Shown: in pieces, positions 37,319 to 46,205 of the stretch
Layout of the letters: each line of letters starts with the position of its first letter
Numbering within the stretch: position 1 is the first letter of the stretch
DNA from: JBBEAM01 sp942491105
GTDB lineage: Bacteria > Pseudomonadota > Alphaproteobacteria > Kiloniellales > DSM-21159
Direction of reading: 5' to 3'
Assembly: GCA_942491105.1 (NCBI GenBank)
Contig: CALNZX010000001.1
Span: forward strand, 1-64,000
DNA: 64,000 nucleotides
Position numbers and translations under genes: made by a program
Notes under the pieces: generated by a model
Database searches by the model: none
Seen by the model: the letters and a program-made list of their open reading frames with translations, nothing else
Told to the model about the DNA's origin: nothing

Positions 37319-38173
37319 ATGAAGCGATTCGGGCCGCTATGCGCGTTAACCCTGGCCGCGGGAGTTCTGCTTAGCCAGCCTGCGATGGCCGGGGATCCCA
37401 AGGATGATGCATACCTGCCGAAGGATGTGACCGAAGCAGAGTTTGGCGCCGCGCAGGAATCGAGCGTGGGGGATGCGGCTTCGCAGCTGCGCAGCGGCGG
37501 CCAAGGTTCCTCCGTCGCTCCCCAGGGCACCGTGGTCACGGGAAGCGACTCCGAGACCACGGCGGCGACGACCGCCACGGATACCGTCAACAGCAGCGCC
37601 AGCGAGAACTCGGCGTCTTCCGGCGGCGCGGCGGTCGATACCAGCAAGGCGCTCTCCGACAATCCCAACATCGTCATCGACGCGGTGATCGCGAATGGGG
37701 CGCCGGTCCTTCAGGACGTCGTCTCCTATCGCGTCGAGCGCCTGGAGGCCGGGGTTCCCAAGGAAGTCGTCGCGTCCTACGCCGGCACCGAAGCCGCGCT
37801 GGAGCTGCCGCAGGGGCGCTACCGCGTGACCGCGACCTACGGCAGGACGATCGTTCAGGACGACATCACCATCAATGCCGCGCCCTCCAGCCATACGGTC
37901 AATCTCAACGCCGGTTACATCGACCTGAAGATGATCTCGCATATCGGCGCCGACCCAATCTCGACGCCGATCGATTGGAAGATCCTGACCTTCGGCAAGA
38001 ACTACCAGGGCGAGCGCGAACTGCTGCACGAGATTCCCAACAGCCCGCGCACCTTCGTGGTGCTGCCGGCCGGCTGGTACATCGTGCAGGCCTGGGAAGG
38101 CAGCAAGTTGACCAAGCACGCCATCGAGGTGGTGCCGGGCGCGACCCTGAAATACACGCTGGTTCGCCAGTAG
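37319..38173 (+). CDS. Exported protein with two beta-sandwich repeats, unknown function
   Basis: A 284-residue protein: signal peptide (MKRFGPLCALTLAAGVLLSQPAMA), then a low-complexity Ser/Thr/Ala/Gly linker (about 45-105), then two similar modules. Module 1 reads LELPQGRYRVTATYGRTIV and module 2 reads VVLPAGWYIVQAWEGSKLT, each followed by a strand pair ending near NLNAGYIDLKM or VPGATLKYTLV. This looks like a repeated Ig-like or carboxypeptidase-regulatory-like sandwich. The ATG at 37319, with GAGAGG about 12 bases upstream, is preferred over a GTG at 37307. A terminator follows. Role unknown; periplasmic or envelope-bound. Confidence 0.6.
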   Translation: MKRFGPLCALTLAAGVLLSQPAMAGDPKDDAYLPKDVTEAEFGAAQESSVGDAASQLRSGGQGSSVAPQGTVVTGSDSETTAATTATDTVNSSASENSASSGGAAVDTSKALSDNPNIVIDAVIANGAPVLQDVVSYRVERLEAGVPKEVVASYAGTEAALELPQGRYRVTATYGRTIVQDDITINAAPSSHTVNLNAGYIDLKMISHIGADPISTPIDWKILTFGKNYQGERELLHEIPNSPRTFVVLPAGWYIVQAWEGSKLTKHAIEVVPGATLKYTLVRQ

Positions 38174-38201
38174 CGCCTGGCGGACAGGCGAACGACTTGG
38201 C

Positions 38202-38229
38202 GGGCCCCACTTCGGGGCCCGTTTCGTTT
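38202..38229 (+). terminator. Rho-independent terminator after the exported repeat protein
   Basis: Seven-base arms GGGCCCC (38202-38208) and GGGGCCC (38214-38220) with an ACTTC loop, followed by GTTTCGTTT. It lies 28 bases beyond the stop at 38173. Confidence 0.8.
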
Positions 38230-38236
38230 ACGGGTG

Positions 38237-38710
38237 ATGCGAGGCATGCACGAGGAAGAAGACGGCGAGCGGAGCGCCGGGGGCGGGCCGGCCGTCGTGC
38301 CCCATGACCGGGTCTGGCTCCGCTACGCCCTGATGGCCGCTGGCGGCCTGGCGGTGGCGCTGGGCATTCTCGGCGCCTTCCTGCCGCTGCTGCCGACCAC
38401 GCCCTTCCTGCTGCTGGCCCTGGCCTGCTTCGCCCGCTCTTCCGAACGCTTCCACGGCTGGCTCTACAGCCATCCGCGCCTCGGGCCGCCGCTGCGCGAT
38501 TGGGAGCGTTATGGCGTGATTTCCAGCCGCGCCAAGCTGCTGGCCGTGGCGGTAATGGCGGCGAGCTTCGGCTTCGTCCTCTATCGCAGCGAGGGCTGGA
38601 TACTGCCGGCGGTCGTCGGCGGCATTCTGCTCGCCGTTGCCGCCTTCCTGCTGTCGCGGCCCGGCAGCGCGGCGGAGGCCGAGCGCCGTCGCGGGAGATC
38701 GCGAGACTAG
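38237..38710 (+). CDS. YbaN/DUF454 family inner-membrane protein
   Basis: A 157-residue protein with hydrophobic helices at about 30-52, 100-117 and 122-140. GILGAFLPLLPTTPFLLLALACFARSS followed by WLYSHPRLGPPLRDW is the DUF454 (YbaN) signature. The function of the family is not established. The start could be ATG 38237 or 38246. It lies 50 bases upstream of a FetA-like ATPase on the same strand and may be co-transcribed. Confidence 0.8.
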   Translation: MRGMHEEEDGERSAGGGPAVVPHDRVWLRYALMAAGGLAVALGILGAFLPLLPTTPFLLLALACFARSSERFHGWLYSHPRLGPPLRDWERYGVISSRAKLLAVAVMAASFGFVLYRSEGWILPAVVGGILLAVAAFLLSRPGSAAEAERRRGRSRD

Positions 38711-38760
38711 CCCGGTATCTGCTAGACTTCGCAAAACGGGGGAGATCGGCCCTGCTTAAA

Positions 38761-39357
38761 GTGGAAGACCTGACGCGCCCCGGCCTGAAGCCGGTGAGCT
38801 TTGCGCTCGCGCCGGGCGAAGCGCTGGCTGTCGTCGGACCCTCGGGCGCCGGCAAGTCCCTGCTGCTGCGCGCCCTGGCCGATCTGGACCCCAATACCGG
38901 CGAGCTTGTGCTCGACGGCACCGCGCGCGCGGCCATGGCGGCGCCGCTGTGGCGCGGCAAGGTCACCTATGTCGGGGCGACTCCGGGCTGGTGGGCCGAG
39001 ACCGTCGGCGGGCATTTCCGGCCCGGCGACCGGGACATCGCCGCGGCGCTGCTTCCGCGCCTCAAGCTGCCGAGCGAGGCCCTGGGCTGGAACATCGACC
39101 GGCTGTCGACGGGGGAGGGCCTGCGCGTCGCCTTGACCCGCGCCCTGGTGCAGCAGCCGCGCGTCCTCTTGCTCGACGAGCCGACCGCCGCCCTGGACGC
39201 CGAGAGCACCGCGGCCGTCGAGGCCCTGCTGCGCGAGCGCCTCGCCAATGGCCTGGGCTTGATCTTCGCCACCCACGACCGCACCCAGGCCAAGCGCCTC
39301 AGCCAACGCTGCCTCGCCGTCGCCAAGGGCGGCGTGGTGCGCGAGGAGGGGCTATGA
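38761..39357 (+). CDS. fetA: ABC transporter ATP-binding protein, FetA-like
   Basis: A 198-residue ATPase. Walker A is GPSGAGKSLLLRAL (about 26-39), the signature is LSTGEGLRVALTRAL (a variant of LSGGQ) and Walker B is VLLLDEPTAALD, with the switch histidine in FATHDR. It pairs with the UPF0014 permease that follows with an ATGA overlap, the arrangement of Escherichia coli fetA-fetB (ybbL-ybbM), linked to iron export. The start is uncertain: no ATG is suitable, and GTG 38761 lies 16 bases after GGGGGAG, with a CTG at 38752. Confidence 0.78.
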   Translation: MEDLTRPGLKPVSFALAPGEALAVVGPSGAGKSLLLRALADLDPNTGELVLDGTARAAMAAPLWRGKVTYVGATPGWWAETVGGHFRPGDRDIAAALLPRLKLPSEALGWNIDRLSTGEGLRVALTRALVQQPRVLLLDEPTAALDAESTAAVEALLRERLANGLGLIFATHDRTQAKRLSQRCLAVAKGGVVREEGL

Positions 39358-40160
39358 ACTTCCTTGCGCTGAGCTACTGGGATGTCGCCCTCGCGGCGCT
39401 GCTGCTGACCATCAACGGCGGACTGTCGATCTGGCTGCGCCTGCGCCTGGAGAAGGAATTGGCGATCGCCGCGCTGCGCATGGTGGTTCAGCTCGCGCTG
39501 ATCGGCCTGGTGCTGAAGGCGCTGTTTACCCTGGTCAATCCCTGGCTGACCGCCCTGGCGGCGGCGGTGATGATCGGTTTCGCCGGTTACGAGGCCATGG
39601 CGCGGCAGGACCGGCGGCTGGCCGGGCTCTGGGGCTACGGCATCGGCGCCGGGGCGATGCTCTTCGCCGCCTCCGTGGTGACGATCTTCGCCCTGACCAC
39701 CCAGGTGCAGCCCGACCCCTGGTATTCGCCGCGCTTCGCCCTGCCGCTGCTCGGCATGATTCTGGGCAACTGCATGACTGGAGTGGCGCTGGGGCTCAAC
39801 CTGCTGCTCGGCCGCGCGCCCAAGGAACGCGGCGGCATCGAGGCCATGCTGGCGCTGGGCTATCCCAAGCGCGAGGCGATGAAGCCGCTGATCCGCGAGG
39901 CGGTGCGTGCCGGGCTGATCCCCATCGTAAACGCCATGGCGGCCACCGGCCTGGTCTCCCTGCCCGGCATGATGACCGGCCAGATCCTGGCCGGCGTCGA
40001 CCCGGTCGAGGCGGTCAAATACCAGATGCTGATCATGTTCCTGATCGCCGGCGGCACCGCGCTGGGCGTGCTCACCGCCGTCTTCGCCGGCGCCGCCCGG
40101 CTGACGGACGAACGGCATCGGTTGCGGCTGGATAGGTTGGCGAAGCGGGCGAGCGACTAG
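39354..40160 (+). CDS. fetB: UPF0014 ABC permease, FetB-like
   Basis: A 268-residue membrane protein with about seven hydrophobic helices. MILGNCMTGVALGLN, GYPKREAMKPLIREAVRAGLIPIVN and GLVSLPGMMTGQILAG are the UPF0014/FetB signatures. It forms an exporter with the overlapping FetA-like ATPase, most likely for iron. Its TAG and the TAG of the convergent hutU share the same CTAG at 40157-40160. Confidence 0.9.
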   Translation: MNFLALSYWDVALAALLLTINGGLSIWLRLRLEKELAIAALRMVVQLALIGLVLKALFTLVNPWLTALAAAVMIGFAGYEAMARQDRRLAGLWGYGIGAGAMLFAASVVTIFALTTQVQPDPWYSPRFALPLLGMILGNCMTGVALGLNLLLGRAPKERGGIEAMLALGYPKREAMKPLIREAVRAGLIPIVNAMAATGLVSLPGMMTGQILAGVDPVEAVKYQMLIMFLIAGGTALGVLTAVFAGAARLTDERHRLRLDRLAKRASD

Positions 40161-41848
40161 CTCCCGATCATCGGCAGCTTCAGCCCCTGCTCCCTCGCAC
40201 ACTCAATCGCGATCTCGTAGCCGGCGTCGGCGTGGCGCATCACGCCGGTGCCGGGGTCGTTGGTCAGCACCCGTTCCAGGCGCCGGTCGGCGTCTTCCGT
40301 CCCATCGCAGACGATCACCATGCCGGAATGCTGGGAGAAGCCCATGCCGACGCCGCCGCCGTGGTGCAGCGACACCCAGGTGGCGCCGCTGGCGGTGTTG
40401 AGCAGGGCGTTGAGCAGGGGCCAGTCGGAGACGGCGTCGGAGCCGTCCTTCATGCCCTCGGTCTCGCGGTTGGGGCTGGCGACGGAGCCGCTGTCGAGGT
40501 GGTCGCGGCCGATGACCACGGGGGCGGAGAGCTCGCCGCTGCGCACCATGGCGTTGAAGGCGAGGCCGAGCCGGGCCCGCTCGCCCAGGCCGACCCAGCA
40601 GATCCGCGACGGCAGGCCCTGGAACTGGATGCGCTCCCGCGCCATGTCCAGCCAGGTGTGGAGCTGCGGATTGTCGGGGATCAGCTCCTTGACCTTGGCG
40701 TCGGTCTTGTAGATGTCCTGCGGATCGCCCGAGAGCGCGGCCCAGCGGAAGGGGCCGATGCCCCGGCAGAACAGCGGCCGGATATAGGCGGGCACGAAGC
40801 CGGGGAAGTCGAAGGCGTGCTTCTCGCCGGCTTCCTGGGCCATCTGGCGGATGTTGTTGCCGTAGTCGACGGTCGGAATGCCGAGCTTCTGGAAGCCGAG
40901 CATGGCGCGGACCTGCACGGCCATGGAGTCCTTGGCCGCCTTGACCGTGCCCTCGGGGTCGCTGCCGCGGCGCGTCTGCCAATCGTCCAGGCTCCAGCCC
41001 GCCGGCAGATAGCCGTTGAGCGGATCGTGGGCGCTGGTCTGGTCGGTCACGGCGTCGGGGCGGGCCTTGGCGTCACCCGCTTCGGCGCGTTTTAGCAGCT
41101 CCGGGAAGACCTCGGCGGCGTTGCCGAGCAGGCCGACCGAGACCGCCGCGCCCTTGGCCTGGGCTTCGGCGATGATGTCGAGCGCTTCGTCGAGATCGCT
41201 TGCCATGCGGTCCAGGTAGCGGGTCTGCAGGCGTTTCTCGATCCGGCTCGGCTGGCACTCCACGGCCAGCATCGAGGCGCCGGCCATGGTCGCGGCCAGG
41301 GGCTGGGCGCCGCCCATGCCGCCGAGGCCGCCGGTCAGGATCCACTTGCCCTCGAGGCTGCCGCCGTAATGCTGGCGCCCCATCTCGGCGAAGGTCTCGA
41401 AGGTGCCCTGCACGATGCCCTGGCTGCCGATGTAGATCCAGGACCCGGCGGTCATCTGGCCGTACATCATCAGCCCGGCCTTATCGAGCTGGTTGAAGTG
41501 CTCCCAGGTCGCCCAGTGGGGCACCAGGTTGGAGTTGGCGATCAGCACCCGCGGCGCGTCGGCGTGGGTCTTGAACACGCCGACCGGCTTGCCGGACTGC
41601 ACCAGCAGGGTCTCGTCGGCCTCCAGATCGCGCAGCACCTCGACGATCTTGTCGTAGCAGGCCCAGTCGCGCGCGGCCCGGCCGATGCCGCCGTAGACCA
41701 CCAGCTCCTGCGGGTTCTCGGCGACCTCATCGTCGAGGTTGTTCATCAGCATGCGCAGCGGCGCCTCGGTCAGCCAGGACTTGGCGGTGAGCTCGCTGCC
41801 GCGCGGCGCGGCGATCTTGCGCGTGTTGTCGAGACGGGGATTGCTCAT
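40157..41848 (-). CDS. hutU: Urocanate hydratase
   Basis: A 563-residue protein. GGLGGMGGAQPLAATM is the NAD-binding glycine region and DHLDSGSVASPNRETEGMKDGSDAVSDW holds conserved active-site residues of urocanase. NAD acts as an electrophile in converting urocanate to imidazolonepropionate. Length and motifs are normal. The minus-strand start is 10 bases downstream of the hutC stop, so hutC and hutU form an operon driven by the HutC-controlled promoter. Confidence 0.96.
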   Translation of the reverse strand: MSNPRLDNTRKIAAPRGSELTAKSWLTEAPLRMLMNNLDDEVAENPQELVVYGGIGRAARDWACYDKIVEVLRDLEADETLLVQSGKPVGVFKTHADAPRVLIANSNLVPHWATWEHFNQLDKAGLMMYGQMTAGSWIYIGSQGIVQGTFETFAEMGRQHYGGSLEGKWILTGGLGGMGGAQPLAATMAGASMLAVECQPSRIEKRLQTRYLDRMASDLDEALDIIAEAQAKGAAVSVGLLGNAAEVFPELLKRAEAGDAKARPDAVTDQTSAHDPLNGYLPAGWSLDDWQTRRGSDPEGTVKAAKDSMAVQVRAMLGFQKLGIPTVDYGNNIRQMAQEAGEKHAFDFPGFVPAYIRPLFCRGIGPFRWAALSGDPQDIYKTDAKVKELIPDNPQLHTWLDMARERIQFQGLPSRICWVGLGERARLGLAFNAMVRSGELSAPVVIGRDHLDSGSVASPNRETEGMKDGSDAVSDWPLLNALLNTASGATWVSLHHGGGVGMGFSQHSGMVIVCDGTEDADRRLERVLTNDPGTGVMRHADAGYEIAIECAREQGLKLPMIGS

Positions 41849-41858
41849 CGTCGGGCTC

Positions 41859-42611
41859 TCATCGCAGGGGGTTGTCGAAGACCTGGCGGCCGGCCAGCTT
41901 GTAGCGGCTGCCAGGATGGGTGAGTCGGGCGCGGCTGACCACCTTGCCGTCGGACCAGGTGCGCCGGGTCAGCAGCAGGCAGGGCTCGCTGGCGTCGACC
42001 TGCAGCAGGTCGCGCAGCGCCGGCGGCGGCAGGATCGCCTCGATGACATGCTCGGCGGCTTCCATCGGGCCGAGCGCCGTCAGGTACTCGTAGGGCGTCA
42101 GCGCTTCGAAATCCTGATTCAGGTAGTCCGGCGCGAAGGTCGGATTGACGTGGCGCTCCTCGACCTGCACCGGCTTGCCGTTCTCGCGGTGCAGCAGCAG
42201 GGAGTGATAGACCCTCGCGCCCTTGGCGATATTCAGGGCGGTGGCGACGCCGCTGTCCGCGGGTTCGGCCTGCAGGGTGACGACCCGGCTGTCGTGGGCG
42301 TGGCCGCGCTCCTGGATCTCGGCGCGGATGTTGCGGATTTCCAGCAGGTCCGACTGCGGCTTCTGCTCGGCGACGAAGCTGCCGATGCCCTGCTCCCGGC
42401 GCAGCAGGCCTTCGCCCTGCAGCTCGCGCAAGGCGCGGTTGACGGTCATCCGCGACACGCCGAGATCGCGCACCAGCTCGTTCTCGGAGGGAATGCGCGT
42501 GCCCTCGGGCCATTCGCCGCTGGATATGCGGGCGACGATCAGGCTTTTCACCCGGGTGTAGAGCGGGGCGTCGTCGCCGGCCTCGAAGGCGAGTGCGGGA
42601 TCGCTTTGCAT
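41859..42611 (-). CDS. hutC: Histidine utilisation repressor, GntR/HutC family
   Basis: A 250-residue regulator. Winged-helix domain at about 14-80 (PLYTRVKSLIVARI, PSENELVRDLGVSRMTVNRAL) and UTRA ligand domain at about 95-245 (YLNQDFEALTPYEYLTA, LLLTRRTWSDGKVVSRARL). The family represses hut genes until urocanate binds the UTRA domain. ATG 42611 (MQSDPAL) is preferred; the frame continues to 42671, but that would begin inside the operator TTGTATATACAA. This placement implies autorepression together with control of the divergent hutG. Confidence 0.93.
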   Translation of the reverse strand: MQSDPALAFEAGDDAPLYTRVKSLIVARISSGEWPEGTRIPSENELVRDLGVSRMTVNRALRELQGEGLLRREQGIGSFVAEQKPQSDLLEIRNIRAEIQERGHAHDSRVVTLQAEPADSGVATALNIAKGARVYHSLLLHRENGKPVQVEERHVNPTFAPDYLNQDFEALTPYEYLTALGPMEAAEHVIEAILPPPALRDLLQVDASEPCLLLTRRTWSDGKVVSRARLTHPGSRYKLAGRQVFDNPLR

Positions 42612-42653
42612 GGGGTCCAGATACACCGGGGCTTGGTTGTTGGGGCCAGACAG

Positions 42654-42672
42654 ATTAGGTTGTATATACAAG
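42654..42672. promoter_or_regulatory. HutC-type operator, copy 1
   Basis: ATTAGGTTGTATATACAAG contains the perfect 12-base palindrome TTGTATATACAA (42660-42671), which fits the TGTA-N2-TACA core recognised by HutC-family regulators. It sits between divergent hutC (start 42611) and hutG (start 42719). The same 19 bases recur at 54626-54644. Confidence 0.82.
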
Positions 42673-42718
42673 ATTGTGCGAGAAACCGCGAGCCTTGCTA
42701 GCTAAGAGTGTGACGCCT

Positions 42719-43513
42719 ATGGAGCCTTTTTCCTTCATCCGCCGCAAGGGGCCCTTGCTGGTCTCCATGCCTCATGTCGGCCTCGAAGTTCCCGATGCGA
42801 TCCGATCCCGTTTTACCGCGGAGGCCGCGATTCTGCCGGACACCGATTGGCATGTCGACCGGCTCTACGACTTTCTCGAAGCCTTGGACGCGACGGTGAT
42901 CACGGCGCGCTACTCGCGCTATGTCATCGACCTCAACCGGGCGCCGGACAATCGCGCACTCTATGCGGGGGCGAACAACACCGAGCTCTGCCCGACCACG
43001 ACCTTCGCCGAGACCGCGATCTACAAGGAAGGTTCCGGACCGGACGCGGCCGAGGTCGAAGAGCGCCGCGTGGCCTATTGGCAGCCCTACCATTCCCGCC
43101 TGGCGGAGACCCTGGAGGAGATGCTGGCGGCGCATGGCCAGGTCTTGCTTTGGGACGCCCATTCTATCCGCAGCCGGGTGCCGCGCTTCTTCGAGGGGCG
43201 CCTGCCGGATCTCAATCTCGGTACGGCCGGCGGCGAAAGCGTAGGGCCGGGCCTTGAGGACGCGCTGCTGGCCGAAGCCGGGCGCAGCGCGGACTACAGC
43301 CATGTCCTCAACGGCCGCTTCAAGGGTGGCTATATCACCCGCGCCTACGGCAACCCCGGTCGCGGTGTCCACGCGGTTCAGCTTGAGTTGAGCGAGGCGA
43401 CCTACATGGACGAGAATCCACCCTTCGGTTTCCGTGAGGACCTGGCCAAGGGCATACGTCCGGTGATCCAAAATCTGATCGCGGCGGGGCTTAGCTGGCT
43501 TCGCCGCCAATAA
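42719..43513 (+). CDS. hutG: N-formylglutamate amidohydrolase
   Basis: A 264-residue protein of the FGase family. It has SMPHVGLEVPD (16-26), DWHVDRLYDF, IDLNRAPDN, LWDAHSIRS and the late GYITRAYGNPGRGVHAVQLELS, which contribute metal and substrate residues. It splits formylglutamate to glutamate and formate, the last step of the five-step pathway. The released formate could be used by Fhs. It starts 47 bases after the HutC operator. Its 3' end overlaps the convergent hutI by 23 bases. Confidence 0.93.
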   Translation: MEPFSFIRRKGPLLVSMPHVGLEVPDAIRSRFTAEAAILPDTDWHVDRLYDFLEALDATVITARYSRYVIDLNRAPDNRALYAGANNTELCPTTTFAETAIYKEGSGPDAAEVEERRVAYWQPYHSRLAETLEEMLAAHGQVLLWDAHSIRSRVPRFFEGRLPDLNLGTAGGESVGPGLEDALLAEAGRSADYSHVLNGRFKGGYITRAYGNPGRGVHAVQLELSEATYMDENPPFGFREDLAKGIRPVIQNLIAAGLSWLRRQ

Positions 43514-44702
43514 TCCTCTGATGCAGCGGGTTGAAACCGATCCGGTAGGCGAGTTCGGCCGGACGTTCGATGTCCCAGATCGCAAGGTCGGCGGCCTTGC
43601 CCGCTTCCAGCGTGCCATGCGTCCCGGCCATCCCCAGAGCCTTGGCGCCATTGCGCGTGACCCCCGCCAGCGCTTCCTCGGGCGTCAGGCGGAACAGGGT
43701 GCAGGCCATGTTCAGCATCAGCAGCAGGGAGGTGACCGGCGCGCTGCCGGGATTGCAGTCGCTGGCCAAGGCCATGGCCACGCCGGCCTGGCGCAGCTTC
43801 TCGATTGGCGGCTGCCGGGTCTCGCGCAGGGTGTAGAACGCGCCGGGCAGGATCACGGCGACGGCGCCAGCCCTGCCCATGGCCTCGATTCCGGTGTCGG
43901 AGGTGTATTCCAGATGATCCGCCGACAGGCCGCCGAATTCGGCGAGCAGCGCCGCGCCGCCGAGGTCGGAAAGCTGATCGGCATGAAGCTTAAGCGGCAG
44001 GCCGAGGTTCCGCGCCGCTTCGAACAGCCTGCGGATCTGCGCGTTGGAAAAGGCGATGCCTTCGCAGAAGCCGTCGACCGCGTCGGCCAGACCGGAGTCC
44101 GCGACCTGCGGCAGCATGGCGAGGACGGCGTCGAGATAGGCTTCGGTGTCGCCGTCGAACTCCGGCGGCACCGCGTGGGCGCCCAGGAAGGTCGTCTTGA
44201 CCGTGACCGGAAGGCTGTCCCCGAGCCAGCGGGCGACGCGCAGCATCTTCAACTCGTTTTCCAGATCGAGACCGTAGCCCGACTTGATCTCGACCGTGGT
44301 GACGCCCTCGGCAAGCAGCGCCTGCAAGCGGGGCAGGGCGAGGTGATAGAGCTCCTCCTCGCTGGCGGCGCGGGTCGCCTTGACGGTGGAGACGATGCCG
44401 CCGCCGGCCTTGGCGATCTCGGCGTAGCTGGCGCCCTGGAGGCGCAGCTCGAACTCCTCGGCCCGGTCGCCGCCATAGACCAAGTGGGTGTGGCAGTCGA
44501 TCAGACCGGGGGTCATCCAGCGGCCTTCGAGGCGGACAACCTCGCGGGCGAGGTTATCGGCCGCCGTGGGCAGGTCGTCCTGCGCTCCGGCATAGACGAT
44601 GCGGCCGCCTTCGATGCCCAGCGCGCCCCGCTCGATCGCGCCATAGGGCGCCGAGCCCGTCATGGTCGCCAGCCTTCCGTCGATCCACAGCTTGTCCCAC
44701 AT
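43491..44702 (-). CDS. hutI: Imidazolonepropionase
   Basis: A 403-residue amidohydrolase. DCHTHLVYGGDR gives the first two metal-binding histidines, KSGYGLDLENE and LHADQL hold further active-site residues, and ASDCNPGSAPV carries the catalytic aspartate. It opens the imidazolone ring to formimidoylglutamate. ATG 44702 (MWDKLWID) is chosen because the family begins there; 44774 would add 24 unrelated residues. It is divergent from hutF. Confidence 0.95.
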   Translation of the reverse strand: MWDKLWIDGRLATMTGSAPYGAIERGALGIEGGRIVYAGAQDDLPTAADNLAREVVRLEGRWMTPGLIDCHTHLVYGGDRAEEFELRLQGASYAEIAKAGGGIVSTVKATRAASEEELYHLALPRLQALLAEGVTTVEIKSGYGLDLENELKMLRVARWLGDSLPVTVKTTFLGAHAVPPEFDGDTEAYLDAVLAMLPQVADSGLADAVDGFCEGIAFSNAQIRRLFEAARNLGLPLKLHADQLSDLGGAALLAEFGGLSADHLEYTSDTGIEAMGRAGAVAVILPGAFYTLRETRQPPIEKLRQAGVAMALASDCNPGSAPVTSLLLMLNMACTLFRLTPEEALAGVTRNGAKALGMAGTHGTLEAGKAADLAIWDIERPAELAYRIGFNPLHQRIIGGEAS

Positions 44703-44810
44703 GACCACGTCTCGCCCTTGTTTGCTGTCCCTGCTGGCCGCGAAAACGGCGCTCCCGGAGTTGCCGCGAGTCACACCCCCACATAAGCTCGCGGCCTAGA
44801 TCAAGCAACC

Positions 44811-46205
44811 ATGGTAAGCGCAATGCCGGAAACCCGCATCTTCGCCGAAACGGCTCTTCTTCCCGCAGGCTGGGCGAACAATGTGCTGTTCGAGATCGAT
44901 GCCGATGGCGATCTTTCCGCGGTCACGCCGGACAGCGCGGCCGGCGGTGCGTCCGTCGTAAGGGGACCGGTCCTGCCGGGCATGCCGAACCTGCATAGCC
45001 ACGCCTTTCAGCGCGCCATGGCGGGGATGGCCGAGCGCGCCGCCAATCCAGAGGATTCCTTCTGGACCTGGCGCGAGGTGATGTACGGCTTCGTCGGCAA
45101 GATCTCGCCGGAGCAGCTGCATGCCATCGCCGCCCAGCTCTACGTCGAGATGCTGAAGGCCGGGTACACCGCCGTCGGCGAGTTTCATTACCTGCACCAC
45201 CAGCCCGACGGCACGCCCTATGCCAATCCGGCGGAAACCTCCGAGCAGGTGATCGCGGCTGCGGAGCTGGCCGGCATCGGCATCACGCATCTGCCGGTGC
45301 TCTATGGCTTTGGCGGCTTTGGCGGTCAGCCGGCGGGGGAGGGGCAGCGCCGCTTCCTGCACGATGCCGCCGACTTTGTCGCGCTGATCGAAACGCTGAT
45401 GCGCGACCATGGCGGCAAAGGCAACGTGCGCCTCGGCATCGCGCCGCATTCCCTGCGCGCGGTTACGCGCGAGAGTCTGAAGGTCGCGCTGGAGGGGCTG
45501 GCGGCGCAGGACGAGCGCGCGCCGGTGCATATCCATATCGCCGAGCAGACCAAGGAGGTCGAGGACTGTCTTGCCTGGTGCGGACGGCGGCCGGTGGAAT
45601 GGCTGCTGGATGAGCAGCCGGTGAACCGCCGCTGGTGCCTGGTTCATGCCACCCACATGACGGAGGATGAGACGGTCCGGCTGGCCGCGAGCGGTGCCGT
45701 CGCCGGACTCTGTCCGACCACCGAGGCCAACCTCGGCGACGGCCTGTTCAATGCGCCGCAGTATCTGGCCGAAGGCGGCGCCTGGGGCATCGGTTCCGAC
45801 AGCCATATCTCGATCTCACCGATCGAGGAACTGCGCTGGTTCGAGTACGGCCAGCGCCTGGTGGCGCGGCGGCGCAACGTGCTGCGCGCCGAAGCCGAGG
45901 GCCATATCGGCGCCGGTCTCTACCGGTCGGCACTGGCCGGCGGCGCCCAGGCCATGGGCCGGGAGATCGGCCGCCTGGAGAAAGGCGCGCGCGCCGATCT
46001 GGTGGTGCTGGATCCGGACTCGCCGCTGCTCGCCGGGATGTCCGGGGACATGCTGCTCGATGCCTTGGTGTTCTCGGGCAATGTCACGGCCGTACGCGAT
46101 GTCATGGTGGGCGGCGCTTGGAGCCTTCGCGAGGGGCGCCATGACCGTGAAGACGAAATCGCGGCGCGCTACCGCAGCACACTGAAGGAGCTGACTACGG
46201 AATGA
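44811..46205 (+). CDS. hutF: Formimidoylglutamate deiminase
   Basis: A 464-residue amidohydrolase (460 if it begins at ATG 44823). NLHSHAFQRAMAG gives metal ligands, EFHYLHHQPDG and HIHIAEQTKEVEDC add active-site residues, and GSDSHISISPIEELRW holds the metal Asp and the HutF signature. It converts formimidoylglutamate to formylglutamate and ammonia. Together with hutG it shows that this organism uses the HutF-HutG route and not the direct formiminoglutamase. It overlaps the following OCD-like gene by ATGA. Confidence 0.94.
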   Translation: MVSAMPETRIFAETALLPAGWANNVLFEIDADGDLSAVTPDSAAGGASVVRGPVLPGMPNLHSHAFQRAMAGMAERAANPEDSFWTWREVMYGFVGKISPEQLHAIAAQLYVEMLKAGYTAVGEFHYLHHQPDGTPYANPAETSEQVIAAAELAGIGITHLPVLYGFGGFGGQPAGEGQRRFLHDAADFVALIETLMRDHGGKGNVRLGIAPHSLRAVTRESLKVALEGLAAQDERAPVHIHIAEQTKEVEDCLAWCGRRPVEWLLDEQPVNRRWCLVHATHMTEDETVRLAASGAVAGLCPTTEANLGDGLFNAPQYLAEGGAWGIGSDSHISISPIEELRWFEYGQRLVARRRNVLRAEAEGHIGAGLYRSALAGGAQAMGREIGRLEKGARADLVVLDPDSPLLAGMSGDMLLDALVFSGNVTAVRDVMVGGAWSLREGRHDREDEIAARYRSTLKELTTE

